A stretch of 64,000 bases of DNA from DATAUD01 sp035511075 (GTDB taxonomy: Bacteria > Verrucomicrobiota > Verrucomicrobiia > Limisphaerales > Palsa-1400): positions 124,001 to 188,000 of the forward strand of contig DATKFW010000108.1 in the NCBI GenBank assembly GCA_035511075.1, given 5' to 3'. Every line of letters starts with the position of its first letter. The first letter of the stretch is position 1. Position numbers and translations under genes: made by a program. Positions 25,209 through 34,372 of the stretch are shown in pieces. A model generated the notes under the pieces. It did no database searches. It saw only the letters and a list, made by a program, of their open reading frames with translations, and was not told the origin of the DNA.

Positions 25209-25339
25209 CCAGTACGCCGCCCAAAGGACGCGGGCCGCTGCCGACCGAGTTTGAACACAAGCTCAAGCAATGGGGGGACGCTGAGGAAGAGCCGGCAAAG
25301 TCCGGAGACAACAACTCCGTCAAACTGATCCAGGAATAA
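25205..25339 (+). CDS. Short 44-residue protein coupled to the PRC-barrel gene
   Basis: The frame begins at an ATG that overlaps the PRC-barrel stop codon (ATGA) and ends at TAA 25337-25339. It encodes 44 residues, hydrophilic and acidic in the second half (WGDAEEEPAKSGDNNS), with no membrane segment and no known domain. It is only 23 bp before the STAS-like gene. Coupling and position suggest a real small protein, but no homology is known to me. Confidence 0.45.
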   Translation: MTSTPPKGRGPLPTEFEHKLKQWGDAEEEPAKSGDNNSVKLIQE

Positions 25340-25362
25340 CATACGAACAAAGGAGAAATATC

Positions 25363-25725
25363 ATGGCAATTCAACTCACCGAAAAGAATGAAGGAAAAGT
25401 GCTGGAAGTGTACGTCAGCGGCAAACTGACGCACGAGGATTATCAACGATTCGCGCCGGAGTTCGAGCGGCTTGTAAAAAAGAACGGCAAAATCCGCGTG
25501 CTCTTCGAGATGGCCGATTTTCACGGCTGGGAAGGATGCGCGGTGTGGGACGACATCAAGTTCGATGTCAAACATTTTTCCGACATCGAGCGCCTCGCGA
25601 TGGTCGGCGACAAGAAATGGGAGAAAGGAATGAGCGTCTTTTGCAAGCCATTCACCACGGCGAAGGTCCGCTACTTTGACCGCGCGGCAAGGGTCGATGC
25701 CCAAGCCTGGGTGGAGCAGGATTGA
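25363..25725 (+). CDS. SpoIIAA-like (STAS/SEC14 domain) protein
   Basis: A 120-residue protein with the strongest Shine-Dalgarno in the window (AAAGGAG at 25349-25355, seven bases from ATG). It reads as a single SpoIIAA-like domain: strand (KVLEVYVSGKLTHEDYQRFAPEF), then KIRVLFEMADFHGWEGCAVWDDIKF and DIERLAMVGDKKWEKGM. This is the DUF3478 group with a STAS/SEC14-type fold found across bacteria, of unknown ligand. It forms a likely three-gene unit with the PRC-barrel protein and the 44-residue frame. Confidence 0.85.
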   Translation: MAIQLTEKNEGKVLEVYVSGKLTHEDYQRFAPEFERLVKKNGKIRVLFEMADFHGWEGCAVWDDIKFDVKHFSDIERLAMVGDKKWEKGMSVFCKPFTTAKVRYFDRAARVDAQAWVEQD

Positions 25726-25789
25726 GCCGCGCGCCACCCGTTGCCACCCAAAAACGTCGGAGGCCGCGCCATTTGACACGGGCGAAGAC

Positions 25790-26857
25790 TTACTCGGCAA
25801 ACGGATCGCCGTTTTTTGGTTTTACTCGCAGTCCGGTTTTCTCCGTCGCCGCCGCGAAGGACACGGATCCCCCTTGCGCCGTCGCGCCGGAATAGGGGTC
25901 GTCGGCTATTAACAAAGACCCGTCAATGTCCAGGTGGTCCGCCAATTCGGCCAGGTGGGCCGCGGCGCTGATCAGGACACTGGATTCAATCATGCAGCCG
26001 ATCATCGTTTTTAACCCGGCTTTGCGGGCCGCCTTGAGCGCCTCGTGCGCGCCGGTGATGCCGCCGGTCTTCAACAGCTTGACATTGACGCCGTGAAAAC
26101 ACTCGGCGCATTTGCCGATGTCTCCGGCATGATGATACGATTCATCCCCGAACAAGGGCAGGGGAGACCGGCTCTTCAACCATGCCATGTCCGCAACCGG
26201 CGTCGCTGCGGGCATCGGCTGCTCCACAAACTCGATATGCGGGTCGGTGGCCAGCCATTCCAAATTGCGCAGCGCCTCCTCTTTTGTCAGCCATCCTTCG
26301 TTGGCATCGACGCGGAGCGTCCGATCCGGCGCAACCTTGCGCAACGCCGCAAGATTCTCGCGCTCGCCTTGCGCGCCGATCTTGAGCTTCAAGATTGGAT
26401 AAGCCGCGGCTTCCGCCACTTTTTGAGCAATCATCGCCGGGCTATCGATGCCGATGCTAAACGAAGTCACGTGCTTCTTCTCAGAAAAACCGAGGCCGAG
26501 GAAGTCATAGACCGCTTTTCCGGCCATTCGCGCCGCGCCATCGACCAACGCGACGTTGATGGCGCATTTGGCGGAGGAATCGCCGGGCGCCAGATTTTCC
26601 AGGTACGTCATGCTGCCCGGTATGTCGTCGAAGGAAAGCCGCGCCCAATCCACCTTGCTTAGAAACTTCTGGACCGTATCCGGCGATTGGGAATAACGGC
26701 TCGAAGAGGGCCCTTCTCCAAGGCCGCTGATACCCTTGTCCGACAGGCGAAGCAGGACGACGGTTACCGTGTCCGCTCCGCCGCCGGTCTTGGCGCTGCT
26801 GGAGACTGCCCAGGTATGATTTAGCTTGAGCGGGTAAGGCCGGTATTCGACTTTCAT
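25790..26857 (-). CDS. Dipeptide epimerase (enolase superfamily)
   Basis: From ATG 26857 the protein has 355 residues (a longer frame to 26896 is less likely). It shows the muconate-lactonizing-enzyme subgroup layout: an N-terminal capping domain and a barrel with the KxK motif (LKLKIGA), the metal ligands in RVDANEGW, FVEQP and FGDESY, and the general-base Lys in NVKLLKTGG, followed by GCMIESSV. This pattern belongs to L-Ala-D/L-Glu-type dipeptide epimerases (YcjG/YkfB). They act in murein peptide recycling. The divergent PQQ-propeller gene starts 120 bp away. Exact substrate is not proven. Confidence 0.85.
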   Translation of the reverse strand: MKVEYRPYPLKLNHTWAVSSSAKTGGGADTVTVVLLRLSDKGISGLGEGPSSSRYSQSPDTVQKFLSKVDWARLSFDDIPGSMTYLENLAPGDSSAKCAINVALVDGAARMAGKAVYDFLGLGFSEKKHVTSFSIGIDSPAMIAQKVAEAAAYPILKLKIGAQGERENLAALRKVAPDRTLRVDANEGWLTKEEALRNLEWLATDPHIEFVEQPMPAATPVADMAWLKSRSPLPLFGDESYHHAGDIGKCAECFHGVNVKLLKTGGITGAHEALKAARKAGLKTMIGCMIESSVLISAAAHLAELADHLDIDGSLLIADDPYSGATAQGGSVSFAAATEKTGLRVKPKNGDPFAE

Positions 26858-26976
26858 AGACGTTGACAGCACACCGCAAACGCAGGCCGATTGCAAGCAA
26901 ACTCAAGGCTCCCGCCGTCGCTAAGGGGCGCCGATTCTGGATTGACAATAGCCAGGTTTGTCCAATCCTGAACGCG

Positions 26977-28254
26977 ATGTTCAACATTAGAAGTGTCATC
27001 GTCGCGGGGGCGGTCGCGTGCGCCCTGCCTTGCGCTGTTCATGCCGTGGATTGGACACAGTTTCGCGGTCCGAATCACGACGGGACTTCACCGGAAACAA
27101 TATTGACAAACTGGCCGGCAACGGGCTTGCGCGAAGTTTGGAAACACCCGATGAAGGACGGGTTCAGCGGCATTACCATTGGCGGCGGCAAGGCGTTTAC
27201 TCTGGTCCAACGGGATGTGGAGGGCGCGGGACAGGAGGTTTGCGTGGCGCTGGATGCCGATTCCGGCAAGGAACTCTGGGCGGCGCCGCTCGGTGTGGCC
27301 GGATATGACGGCGGGGGCGATCACGGCGCTCCCGGCAATGACGGTGGCGATGGCCCCCGTTCAACCCCTTCCTACGATGATGGCAAGGTCTATACGTATT
27401 CGGCCAGGATGGTGTTAAAATGCCTGGACGCTTCGACCGGGCAACAGGTCTGGTCTTGCGACATTATCAAAGAACATGCGGGGCATAATATTCATTGGGA
27501 ATCCGCCGCTTCCCCTTTGATTGAGGGCGATCTGGTATTCGTCGCGGGCGGCGGCCCGGGAGAAGCGCTGCTCGCGTTTAACAAGAATGACGGCCACAAT
27601 GTCTGGAAGGGTCAAGATGATAAGATGACGCAGTCAAGCCCGGTGGCCGCCACCATTCTTGGCGAACGCCAGGTGATTTTTTTCACGCAAAAGGGTTTGG
27701 TCTCTGTTGTGCCGGCGACCGGCGCCGTTTTGTGGCGGTTTCCATTCCGGTTCTCAACGGCCACCGCCATCTCGCCGGTTGTTTGCGGCGACGTCGTATA
27801 TTGCTCGGCCGGGTACGGTGTCGGGTCAAGCGCGTGTAAAATTTCGAGGAGCAATGGCGGATTTACCGCGGCTGAAATGTGGCACCAACCGGCGAGCGTC
27901 CTGGCCAATCACTGGAGCACGCCGGTGTACAGCGATGGTTACCTTTACGGGATATCGGGGCAGGCCAAGTTCGGTATAGCTCCGCTGGTCTGTGTGGAAG
28001 TGGCCACGGGTCGCATCATGTGGACGGAATCCGGATTTGGTCCTGGGGGCTGCACACTAGTCGGGGGCGATGTGCTGGTGTTGAGCGACGCGGGCGACCT
28101 CGTGCTAGTGAAGGCGACGCCGACCAGTTACCAGGAAGTGGCGCGCACCCACGTGCTGGCAGGCAAATGTTGGAATAGCGCCAGCGTTAGCAATGGACGA
28201 ATTTACGCTAGAAGCACGCGCGAAGGAGTTAGCCTCGACGTATCCGCACAATAG
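26977..28254 (+). CDS. PQQ-type beta-propeller secreted protein
   Basis: From ATG 26977 there are 425 residues; the open frame starts at 26863 but the ATG at 26977 gives a proper signal peptide (MFNIRSVIVAGAVACALPCAVHA). The mature part opens with DWTQFRGPNHDG, the familiar verrucomicrobial/planctomycete WxxFRGP start. Propeller repeats with D..TG..LW patterns follow (ALDADSGKELW, CLDASTGQQVW, VVPATGAVLWRF, EVATGRIMW). It is a periplasmic or secreted propeller of the BamB/PQQ-like type. It lacks visible PQQ-quinoprotein catalytic features, so enzymatic function is doubtful. It stands divergent to the epimerase. Confidence 0.85.
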   Translation: MFNIRSVIVAGAVACALPCAVHAVDWTQFRGPNHDGTSPETILTNWPATGLREVWKHPMKDGFSGITIGGGKAFTLVQRDVEGAGQEVCVALDADSGKELWAAPLGVAGYDGGGDHGAPGNDGGDGPRSTPSYDDGKVYTYSARMVLKCLDASTGQQVWSCDIIKEHAGHNIHWESAASPLIEGDLVFVAGGGPGEALLAFNKNDGHNVWKGQDDKMTQSSPVAATILGERQVIFFTQKGLVSVVPATGAVLWRFPFRFSTATAISPVVCGDVVYCSAGYGVGSSACKISRSNGGFTAAEMWHQPASVLANHWSTPVYSDGYLYGISGQAKFGIAPLVCVEVATGRIMWTESGFGPGGCTLVGGDVLVLSDAGDLVLVKATPTSYQEVARTHVLAGKCWNSASVSNGRIYARSTREGVSLDVSAQ

Positions 28255-28530
28255 GAAAGTTCGCCATTGCGAACACCACGCAAGCTGCGCCGAGCGACCA
28301 GTAGAGAAGTCTTTACTTGTAGACTATAAGTGTCACTCAAACTAATAAACTTGTTCATTTTGAACTGGACTTCCGTGTGGCAGCTTATATACTTAGACGT
28401 TGTAAGCCATACATTGGCTGCCGTCTTTGAAACTGAACTGCCATCCAGGGAGTCTATTGCGGGCAAGGCTACGCCCCGCCAGCCGATTTCCATTTACTTC
28501 TAATCCCGGGCCTGCGTCGGTTCGAGCGCT

Positions 28531-29691
28531 ATGAAAGACAATATAGAAAAGCGCGTCATTTGTTTTTTCATTCTGATGTCGGCCATCCTTGTATACGTCG
28601 CGGCGACAGCCGTGCGAAACATCCAGCGGTCCATCAAGAGCGAGGCATGGGTCAACAAAACACACGATGTCATCATTCACGCCGCCGAAATTGTTTCCTA
28701 CCTCCACGCTGGCGACGCCGCCCTCCGCACCTTCATGATCACAGGGGAGAGTCGCGACCAGATCAAGTACAGGAATGCTTATTCCACAATGATCGAGCGC
28801 CAGGACGAGCTTCTAGCTTTGACGCGCTCCGGCGCTGAGGATGCGGAGCTTCATGAGAAAGTCCTTGGCCTCGACACTCTCGTCAGCAACCGAGTCGAAA
28901 TTGCACGATCCGTCGCCAAGGCCCGTGAACAGGGGGGCTTGGAGGACGTCCGGAAACTTTATTTGTCCAACCCGGATGCGGAATCCATCGGGAGGATCGA
29001 AAGGTATGTCACTTCGCTCATCGGGACGGAAAGGGAATTGTTGAGCCGTCGAGACGTCGATGAGTACACGCAGGCGGTGACAACCAAATGGACGGTTTAC
29101 AGCGGCGTGGCCGTCAATTTTGTCTTGCTGGCGTTTGTCTTTGGGTTACTGCGCGATGATCTACATGCGCGCCGAGTCGCCGCCAAGGCTCTTGAAGAAG
29201 CCAATGCCCAATTGGAGGTCAAAGTGCAGGAACGCACTGCCGACCTGATCAAAGCCAATCACGCCCTCAAACAGGAAAACCTCGAACGACGCTGGTCGTA
29301 TCAGACTTTGGACCACCAGGGACGCTACAATCAGCTCATCATTAATTCCATCTCTGAAATGGTATTTGTCATCAGCCGCGCGCTTAATGTCAGCCGAATC
29401 AACCCGGCCGTCGTCCACCAGACGCATTGGCAGCCGCAGGACCTAATCGCTCAGTCCATCGAACGAGTGGTGAAACTGACGCCGGATTCCGGGAATGCCC
29501 CGGAACACAACCCTCTTTCCCAAGCCATGCGAGACGGACGCGAAATCCAGGAACGCCCCGCCGTGCTGACGACCCGCTCCGGCCGAACTATTCCGGTTCG
29601 GTTCAGCCTTGTCCCTCTTCACGACCAGGACAAAGTTGTCGGTGGCGTCCTGACAGTTCGCATCCCGGAGGGAGTGCAACGGCCCAATTGA
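28531..29691 (+). CDS. Membrane sensor with CHASE3 and PAS domains, no kinase
   Basis: A 386-residue protein. A membrane helix at about 9-27 is followed by a four-helix extracellular CHASE3 domain (THDVIIHAAEIVSYLHAGDAALRTFMITGE, around 45-72, to about 185), a second helix (190-210), a coiled coil (215-255, EEANAQLEVKVQERTADLIKANHAL) and a PAS domain (about 275-380). Unlike classical sensors it ends after the PAS domain, so no histidine-kinase or output domain is present. The following receiver gene, 19 bp away, would be its natural partner, perhaps with a kinase elsewhere. Ligand unknown. Confidence 0.75.
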   Translation: MKDNIEKRVICFFILMSAILVYVAATAVRNIQRSIKSEAWVNKTHDVIIHAAEIVSYLHAGDAALRTFMITGESRDQIKYRNAYSTMIERQDELLALTRSGAEDAELHEKVLGLDTLVSNRVEIARSVAKAREQGGLEDVRKLYLSNPDAESIGRIERYVTSLIGTERELLSRRDVDEYTQAVTTKWTVYSGVAVNFVLLAFVFGLLRDDLHARRVAAKALEEANAQLEVKVQERTADLIKANHALKQENLERRWSYQTLDHQGRYNQLIINSISEMVFVISRALNVSRINPAVVHQTHWQPQDLIAQSIERVVKLTPDSGNAPEHNPLSQAMRDGREIQERPAVLTTRSGRTIPVRFSLVPLHDQDKVVGGVLTVRIPEGVQRPN

Positions 29692-29710
29692 CAGTGAAAC
29701 GCTTGACCTC

Positions 29711-30088
29711 ATGAAAAAGCAAATTCTTTGCATCGATGACGAGGCGGACATCCGGCAACTGCTCGAGGAAGCCTTAACCCTCAGGGGCTATCGCGTTAAG
29801 ACAGCAGCCGAGCCGCAAGCGGCCAAGAAGAGCGTCAGGGAGGACCCGCCCGATTTGATTGTCATGGACTTCCAGATCGAGGAAGGGGACGGATTCACCC
29901 TGATTGAGGACATCCGCAAGCTCGGCCCGGGAATTCCGATATTACTGTTGACAGGGGCGGTGTTTGATCGCGCGATGGTTCGCGAAGCGATTGAAAAAAA
30001 GGTCTCGCGCTACCTGGACAAGACCGCCTCACTAAGTGAAATAATCAGTGAAATTGAAAAACTGCTTGTTGACGCCCCAAAGGCCTGA
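29711..30088 (+). CDS. Single-domain response regulator
   Basis: A 125-residue receiver domain. Acidic pocket residues in CIDDEADIRQLLEEAL, phosphoacceptor Asp53 in DLIVMDFQIEEGDG, Thr81 in LLLTGAVFD and Lys in RYLDKTASL are visible; the usual Lys-Pro pair is Lys-Thr here. No output domain follows. It is separated from the PAS sensor by 19 bp and is read on the same strand, so the two probably form one operon. It could pass a signal to another protein by protein-protein contact. Confidence 0.85.
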   Translation: MKKQILCIDDEADIRQLLEEALTLRGYRVKTAAEPQAAKKSVREDPPDLIVMDFQIEEGDGFTLIEDIRKLGPGIPILLLTGAVFDRAMVREAIEKKVSRYLDKTASLSEIISEIEKLLVDAPKA

Positions 30089-30348
30089 TTTAAATGCTTT
30101 GTCTCCAATTGGTTGCAGGCGCATTCAAAGCCTGCGAGACCGCGGCGGCAGAGGTTCTGCAGACGACCCGCGGGGATGTAAATAACTTGAAAAAGGAATT
30201 GACACTCCCGGGCTGCTATGTAAGGTATTGCCTCACAAGAGATGCAAGGATTGAGAGATCAGCTCAAAGTCGAAATTCTGAAGTGCGTCCGTGGGATGCG
30301 ACCCGGCCGAGACGCCGTCGTTCTTGATGATTTCGACCGGGCGGGTAT

Positions 30349-31434
30349 ATGAATAAAGGCGCCGTTCGAAAATCGAAGCGCGGCTCAATCCTGGAATCCC
30401 TGCGGCTTTCTTCACAGAGCCTTCGTCCTGCCCTTGGTCTTTTGACAAAGCCGGCCACGCTGGCGCAGCTTCCCCGGTTGCTGGTGGAAGGATACGCGCC
30501 GGTGCGTCGAATGTTGGTGCAGGCCCATAACGGGCGGGAGATTGCGCGGTTGCTGGCCCAGGGCGAGCAGGTTACATTTGTCAGTTCGTTTGCCCGCTCC
30601 GGCAATACGTGGGTGCGGTACCTGTTGTCCGACGTTTTCCTGCAAAACCACGGTGTTGAAACAGCCACCGACTTGGCGGTGCATCCTGATGAAATCATTC
30701 CCGATTTTTATTGTGAAATGGTTGCCCGGCGAAACACGGCGGTTCCGACTCCGGGCTTGTTAGTCAAGACCCACGATTTATTCGGGCACTTGAAGCGGCG
30801 ATTTGACAGTCCGGTCGCGCAAACGCCGGGCGGGAACTGGCGGCATCTTTACATTTATCGGACGCCTGAAGATGCGTTGGTTTCCTTCTATCACCTTCAA
30901 TTGCGGGAAAAATATGTCAAAAGCCGTGCGGGGCTCGATATCGACACGTTCTGCCTCGATCACCTTAAGGGGTGGGTTGGGCATGTTTCGAGTTACGTGG
31001 CGGCTCGCCGGGAAGGTGCTACAGTCTTCTTCGCTTCGTACGACCAGCTTTTACAAAATCCGGAAGCCGTTTTGGTTGAGATACTGGGTTGGCTGGGGGT
31101 CCGGCACGCGCCCAGCGCGGTCATCCGTGCTGTCCAGAATATGCAGTTTCGAAATCTTCAGGCGTTGGAAGCGCGGAATTCTGCGGATAGGCCGCCTGTT
31201 TTTCGCAAGGGCCGCAACGGTTCCGGATCCGATGAACTCAAGGCGGCTACAGTTTCTGAAATTCGCCGGCAGACGAACCATTTACTGGTGGAGGCCGACG
31301 CCTGTGTTGCCGGCCAAAGGGGCAAGAACGGGCACGTTTCCAAGTCCGTGACTTCGGACGCGGCCATGGAATTGCCATCGCGGAACGGGCAGACGGACAG
31401 ACTGGAAAACGTGTCTCGGGTGCGATCTGTCTGA
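30349..31434 (+). CDS. Sulfotransferase domain protein
   Basis: A 361-residue protein with the PAPS-binding 5'-phosphosulfate loop in FVSSFARSGNTWVRYL (78-93) and a downstream 3'-phosphate-binding block (SYDQLLQNPEAVLVEILGWLGV, near 235-256), as in cytosolic-type sulfotransferases. It transfers sulfate from PAPS to an acceptor that the sequence does not reveal. The YfhO-like membrane protein starts 16 bp after its stop, so the pair is likely co-transcribed and may modify an envelope glycan or lipid. The 260 bp before it hold no gene I can recognise. The last 50 residues are low-complexity. Confidence 0.8.
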   Translation: MNKGAVRKSKRGSILESLRLSSQSLRPALGLLTKPATLAQLPRLLVEGYAPVRRMLVQAHNGREIARLLAQGEQVTFVSSFARSGNTWVRYLLSDVFLQNHGVETATDLAVHPDEIIPDFYCEMVARRNTAVPTPGLLVKTHDLFGHLKRRFDSPVAQTPGGNWRHLYIYRTPEDALVSFYHLQLREKYVKSRAGLDIDTFCLDHLKGWVGHVSSYVAARREGATVFFASYDQLLQNPEAVLVEILGWLGVRHAPSAVIRAVQNMQFRNLQALEARNSADRPPVFRKGRNGSGSDELKAATVSEIRRQTNHLLVEADACVAGQRGKNGHVSKSVTSDAAMELPSRNGQTDRLENVSRVRSV

Positions 31435-31450
31435 ACTTGCGGTCGTGGCT

Positions 31451-34372
31451 ATGAGAGTTTCTTCATCCGTGGCGGCCAACGCCAATCCGCGTTCCAACCA
31501 GTGGAAGCTCCTGGGAATTTTGCTGGGAGGCGCATTACTTGTCTTATTTTTTCAAAGTCTTGAGTCCCGCGAGGTTCTCTTTGCCAACGATGGTCCGTTG
31601 GGGGCTTTGACAGCGGAATCCAACCGGCTGCCTGGACGCTTCACGGGCACCTGGCGTGGCTTGGCGTGGCTCGGCGGCGCGGCTCCTGTTGCGGCGCCGA
31701 CCATTTCAATGCTTCTGGCCACGATTCTCTCACCTGTGATTTTCCTGAAGGTTTATGCGCCCTTCTCGCTGCTTTGTGTTGGTTTTTCGGCCTGGTTATT
31801 TTTCCGGCAATTGCGATTCAATCCGACAGTTTGTGTCCTGGGCGGCCTGGCTGCGGGGCTCAACGCGCATTTCTTTTCCGTTGCATGCTGGGGCACCGGT
31901 TCGTGGAACATAGCCGTCGCCATGTCCTTTTTGGCGCTGGCCGCTTTGTCCAGTCCGTCCCTGAGGCAAATCTGGGCAAAGGGAATCTTCGCCGGCCTGG
32001 CCGTCGGCATGGGAGTGATGGAAGGCTTCGATGTCGGGGCGATCCTTAGTGTTTACGTCGGTATATACGCCGCTTTTCGGTTTCTGACCGAGGAGGCCCC
32101 CATCGGGGCAAGGATTGTGCGGGCGATGGTATGCGAAGTCCTGGTGATTGTTTTTGCGGGGTTCATCGCCGTTCACACTCTGTCGACGCTGGTGCAAACA
32201 CAGATTGAAGGAGTGGCTTCGATGGGCCAGGACGAGGAGACCAAGCAGCAACGATGGAACTCCGCCACTCAATGGAGTCTGCCCAAAAAGGAGACGCTCC
32301 AATTGTTTGTCCCCGGGCTTTTCGGCTATCGCATGACGCAGCATATTCTTAAGCCGGACCATTCCAGCGCTTATTGGGGCGACATCGGACGGGACCCACG
32401 AATTGCCGGACTGGGCAGCGATGACCTTGCTGTAAGGCAGGCAACCGCGGCGCTATTCAATGTGCCGGACGAATTTAGAGCCAATCTTAATACCCCGACC
32501 CGTCAGGAACGGACGCCGGCCATCGTGGCCATCACCAAGAAGGCCGGCATCTACTGGCGTTATTCGGGCAGCGGCGAGTTCGCAGGCATCCTGCTCTCTC
32601 TGCTGGCTTTTTTCGGATTGGCGAACGTCTGGCGGTCGCAGACGCCGTACGCCAAGCCCGAGCGGGCGGCGGTTATATTTTGGGGCGCTGTTGCGTTATT
32701 TTCACTTCTGATGGCGTGGGGACGTTATGGCTTTCTTTATCGGCTTTTCTACCATTTGCCGTATTTCTCAACTATTCGCAATCCGATCAAATTCCTGACT
32801 CCCTTTCACATTGCATGGGTGATTGTGGCGGCATACGGCATGGAAGTGCTGTATCGGTCCTATTTACGCGCGACCGTCAAGCGGGCGGATTTTTTCCCGG
32901 AACACTTGCTGAACTGGTGGGGCAAGGCGCCTGGTTTTGATAGGAAGTGGACCATTTTTGCGCTTTTGTTGCTTGGGGCGTCGATTTTGGGACTTTTCAT
33001 TTTCAACGCGTCGCACAACGCCCTGACCGACTACTTGGAAGACCAGGCATTTGCCGCGCAGGATGCGGCAAAAATCGCGAATTATTCCTTTGTACAGGCC
33101 GCGTGGTTTGTTGGGTTTCTGGCCCTGTCGGTGCTAGTCGTCACCGGCATCATCAGCGGCGCCTGGTCGGGTCCGCGGATTAAGTGGGCTTGGACGTTTC
33201 TCGCGGTGGTACTGTTGGCGGATCTTGCGCGGGCCGATCAACCGTGGGTCCGCTACTTCGATTACGGCGAAAAATATTCCGCCAATCCAATAGTCGATTT
33301 TCTTCAGGACCAGCCCTACGAGCACCGGGTCATCGGCAAGCTCGAACCCAGAGGCCCCGGCAGCGGCATCACACCAGGCTTCGGCGAACTCTATTTCTTC
33401 TGGATCCAAAACGATTTTCCCTACCACAACATCCAGACGCTGGACTTCGCGCAGGCGCCGCACATGCCGGACCTGGACCGCGATTATCTTAAGGCATTTG
33501 AACTCAAGGGAACCGACATTCGCAATACGGACCTCTTGCCCGCCATCCGGTTATGGCAACTGACCAACACGCGTTATATCCTGGCCTCGGCCAGCGGCGT
33601 TGATTTGTTGAATGCGCGCGGCCGCGCGGTCAACGCGTCTTTTCAAATTCGTTCACTCTACAACATCGTCAGAAAGCCCGAGGTTCTCCAGCCCAACGAC
33701 GTGGGTGACTTGACGGTGGAGGAGGGGAGCAAAGGCGCCTTCGCCTTGATCGATTTCCCCAACGCGCTGCCGCGAGTCAAACTCTATTCCAACTGGGAGG
33801 TCCCCACCAATGATAATGCTGCCCTGGCGACTCTCGCGTCGCCCGCTTTTGATCCGCTGAAAACCGTGCTCGTTTCCCCGGAGACACCCCCGCCGCAGTC
33901 GCCGACGGTTCCGACGGCGGATCCCGGAATGGCCACCATAACCGAGTACCGCCCGAAATTCGTCCAAATCCAGGCGGATGCCAAAACGCCGTCGATCTTG
34001 TTGTTCAATGATCGTGTTGCTCCGGAGTGGCAGGTCAGCATTGATCACCAGCGTGGCGAAATATTGCGCTGCAATTACATTATGCGCGGCGTCTTTCTGT
34101 CGCCCGGCAACCATATAATCGAATTCAGATTCAAGCCGTCGTTGAAGACTCTTTACGTGACTCTTTGTGCGATCGTCGTGGGCATTGCGGTGGCCGGTTA
34201 TCTGATTGCCACGCGCCCGCCCTCCGTTGCGCCCGCGGAGAACCCGCTTCCGCCTCGCCCGCCCGCGCCCGCGCCAGCGGCTGCGCCGCTTCCGGCGCAG
34301 GCCGTGAAACCCGTTGCCGCATCGGCAGCGCCGCCCAGGCGCAGTGGAAAAAAGAAGGCGCGGAAAGTGTAA
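31451..34372 (+). CDS. YfhO-like polytopic membrane protein
   Basis: A 973-residue protein from ATG 31451 (a GTG two codons earlier is possible). It has about 12 hydrophobic segments in the first two thirds, a large periplasmic region, and a C-terminal domain with ILLFNDRVAPEWQVSID and NYIMRGVFLSPGNHIIEFRF before a last helix (1 at about 895-915). This C-terminal signature is that of YfhO, which helps transfer sugars onto surface polymers from undecaprenyl carriers. The final 50 residues are proline/alanine-rich and end in a basic cluster. The preceding sulfotransferase suggests a surface-decoration pathway. Its acceptor is unknown. Confidence 0.7.
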   Translation: MRVSSSVAANANPRSNQWKLLGILLGGALLVLFFQSLESREVLFANDGPLGALTAESNRLPGRFTGTWRGLAWLGGAAPVAAPTISMLLATILSPVIFLKVYAPFSLLCVGFSAWLFFRQLRFNPTVCVLGGLAAGLNAHFFSVACWGTGSWNIAVAMSFLALAALSSPSLRQIWAKGIFAGLAVGMGVMEGFDVGAILSVYVGIYAAFRFLTEEAPIGARIVRAMVCEVLVIVFAGFIAVHTLSTLVQTQIEGVASMGQDEETKQQRWNSATQWSLPKKETLQLFVPGLFGYRMTQHILKPDHSSAYWGDIGRDPRIAGLGSDDLAVRQATAALFNVPDEFRANLNTPTRQERTPAIVAITKKAGIYWRYSGSGEFAGILLSLLAFFGLANVWRSQTPYAKPERAAVIFWGAVALFSLLMAWGRYGFLYRLFYHLPYFSTIRNPIKFLTPFHIAWVIVAAYGMEVLYRSYLRATVKRADFFPEHLLNWWGKAPGFDRKWTIFALLLLGASILGLFIFNASHNALTDYLEDQAFAAQDAAKIANYSFVQAAWFVGFLALSVLVVTGIISGAWSGPRIKWAWTFLAVVLLADLARADQPWVRYFDYGEKYSANPIVDFLQDQPYEHRVIGKLEPRGPGSGITPGFGELYFFWIQNDFPYHNIQTLDFAQAPHMPDLDRDYLKAFELKGTDIRNTDLLPAIRLWQLTNTRYILASASGVDLLNARGRAVNASFQIRSLYNIVRKPEVLQPNDVGDLTVEEGSKGAFALIDFPNALPRVKLYSNWEVPTNDNAALATLASPAFDPLKTVLVSPETPPPQSPTVPTADPGMATITEYRPKFVQIQADAKTPSILLFNDRVAPEWQVSIDHQRGEILRCNYIMRGVFLSPGNHIIEFRFKPSLKTLYVTLCAIVVGIAVAGYLIATRPPSVAPAENPLPPRPPAPAPAAAPLPAQAVKPVAASAAPPRRSGKKKARKV

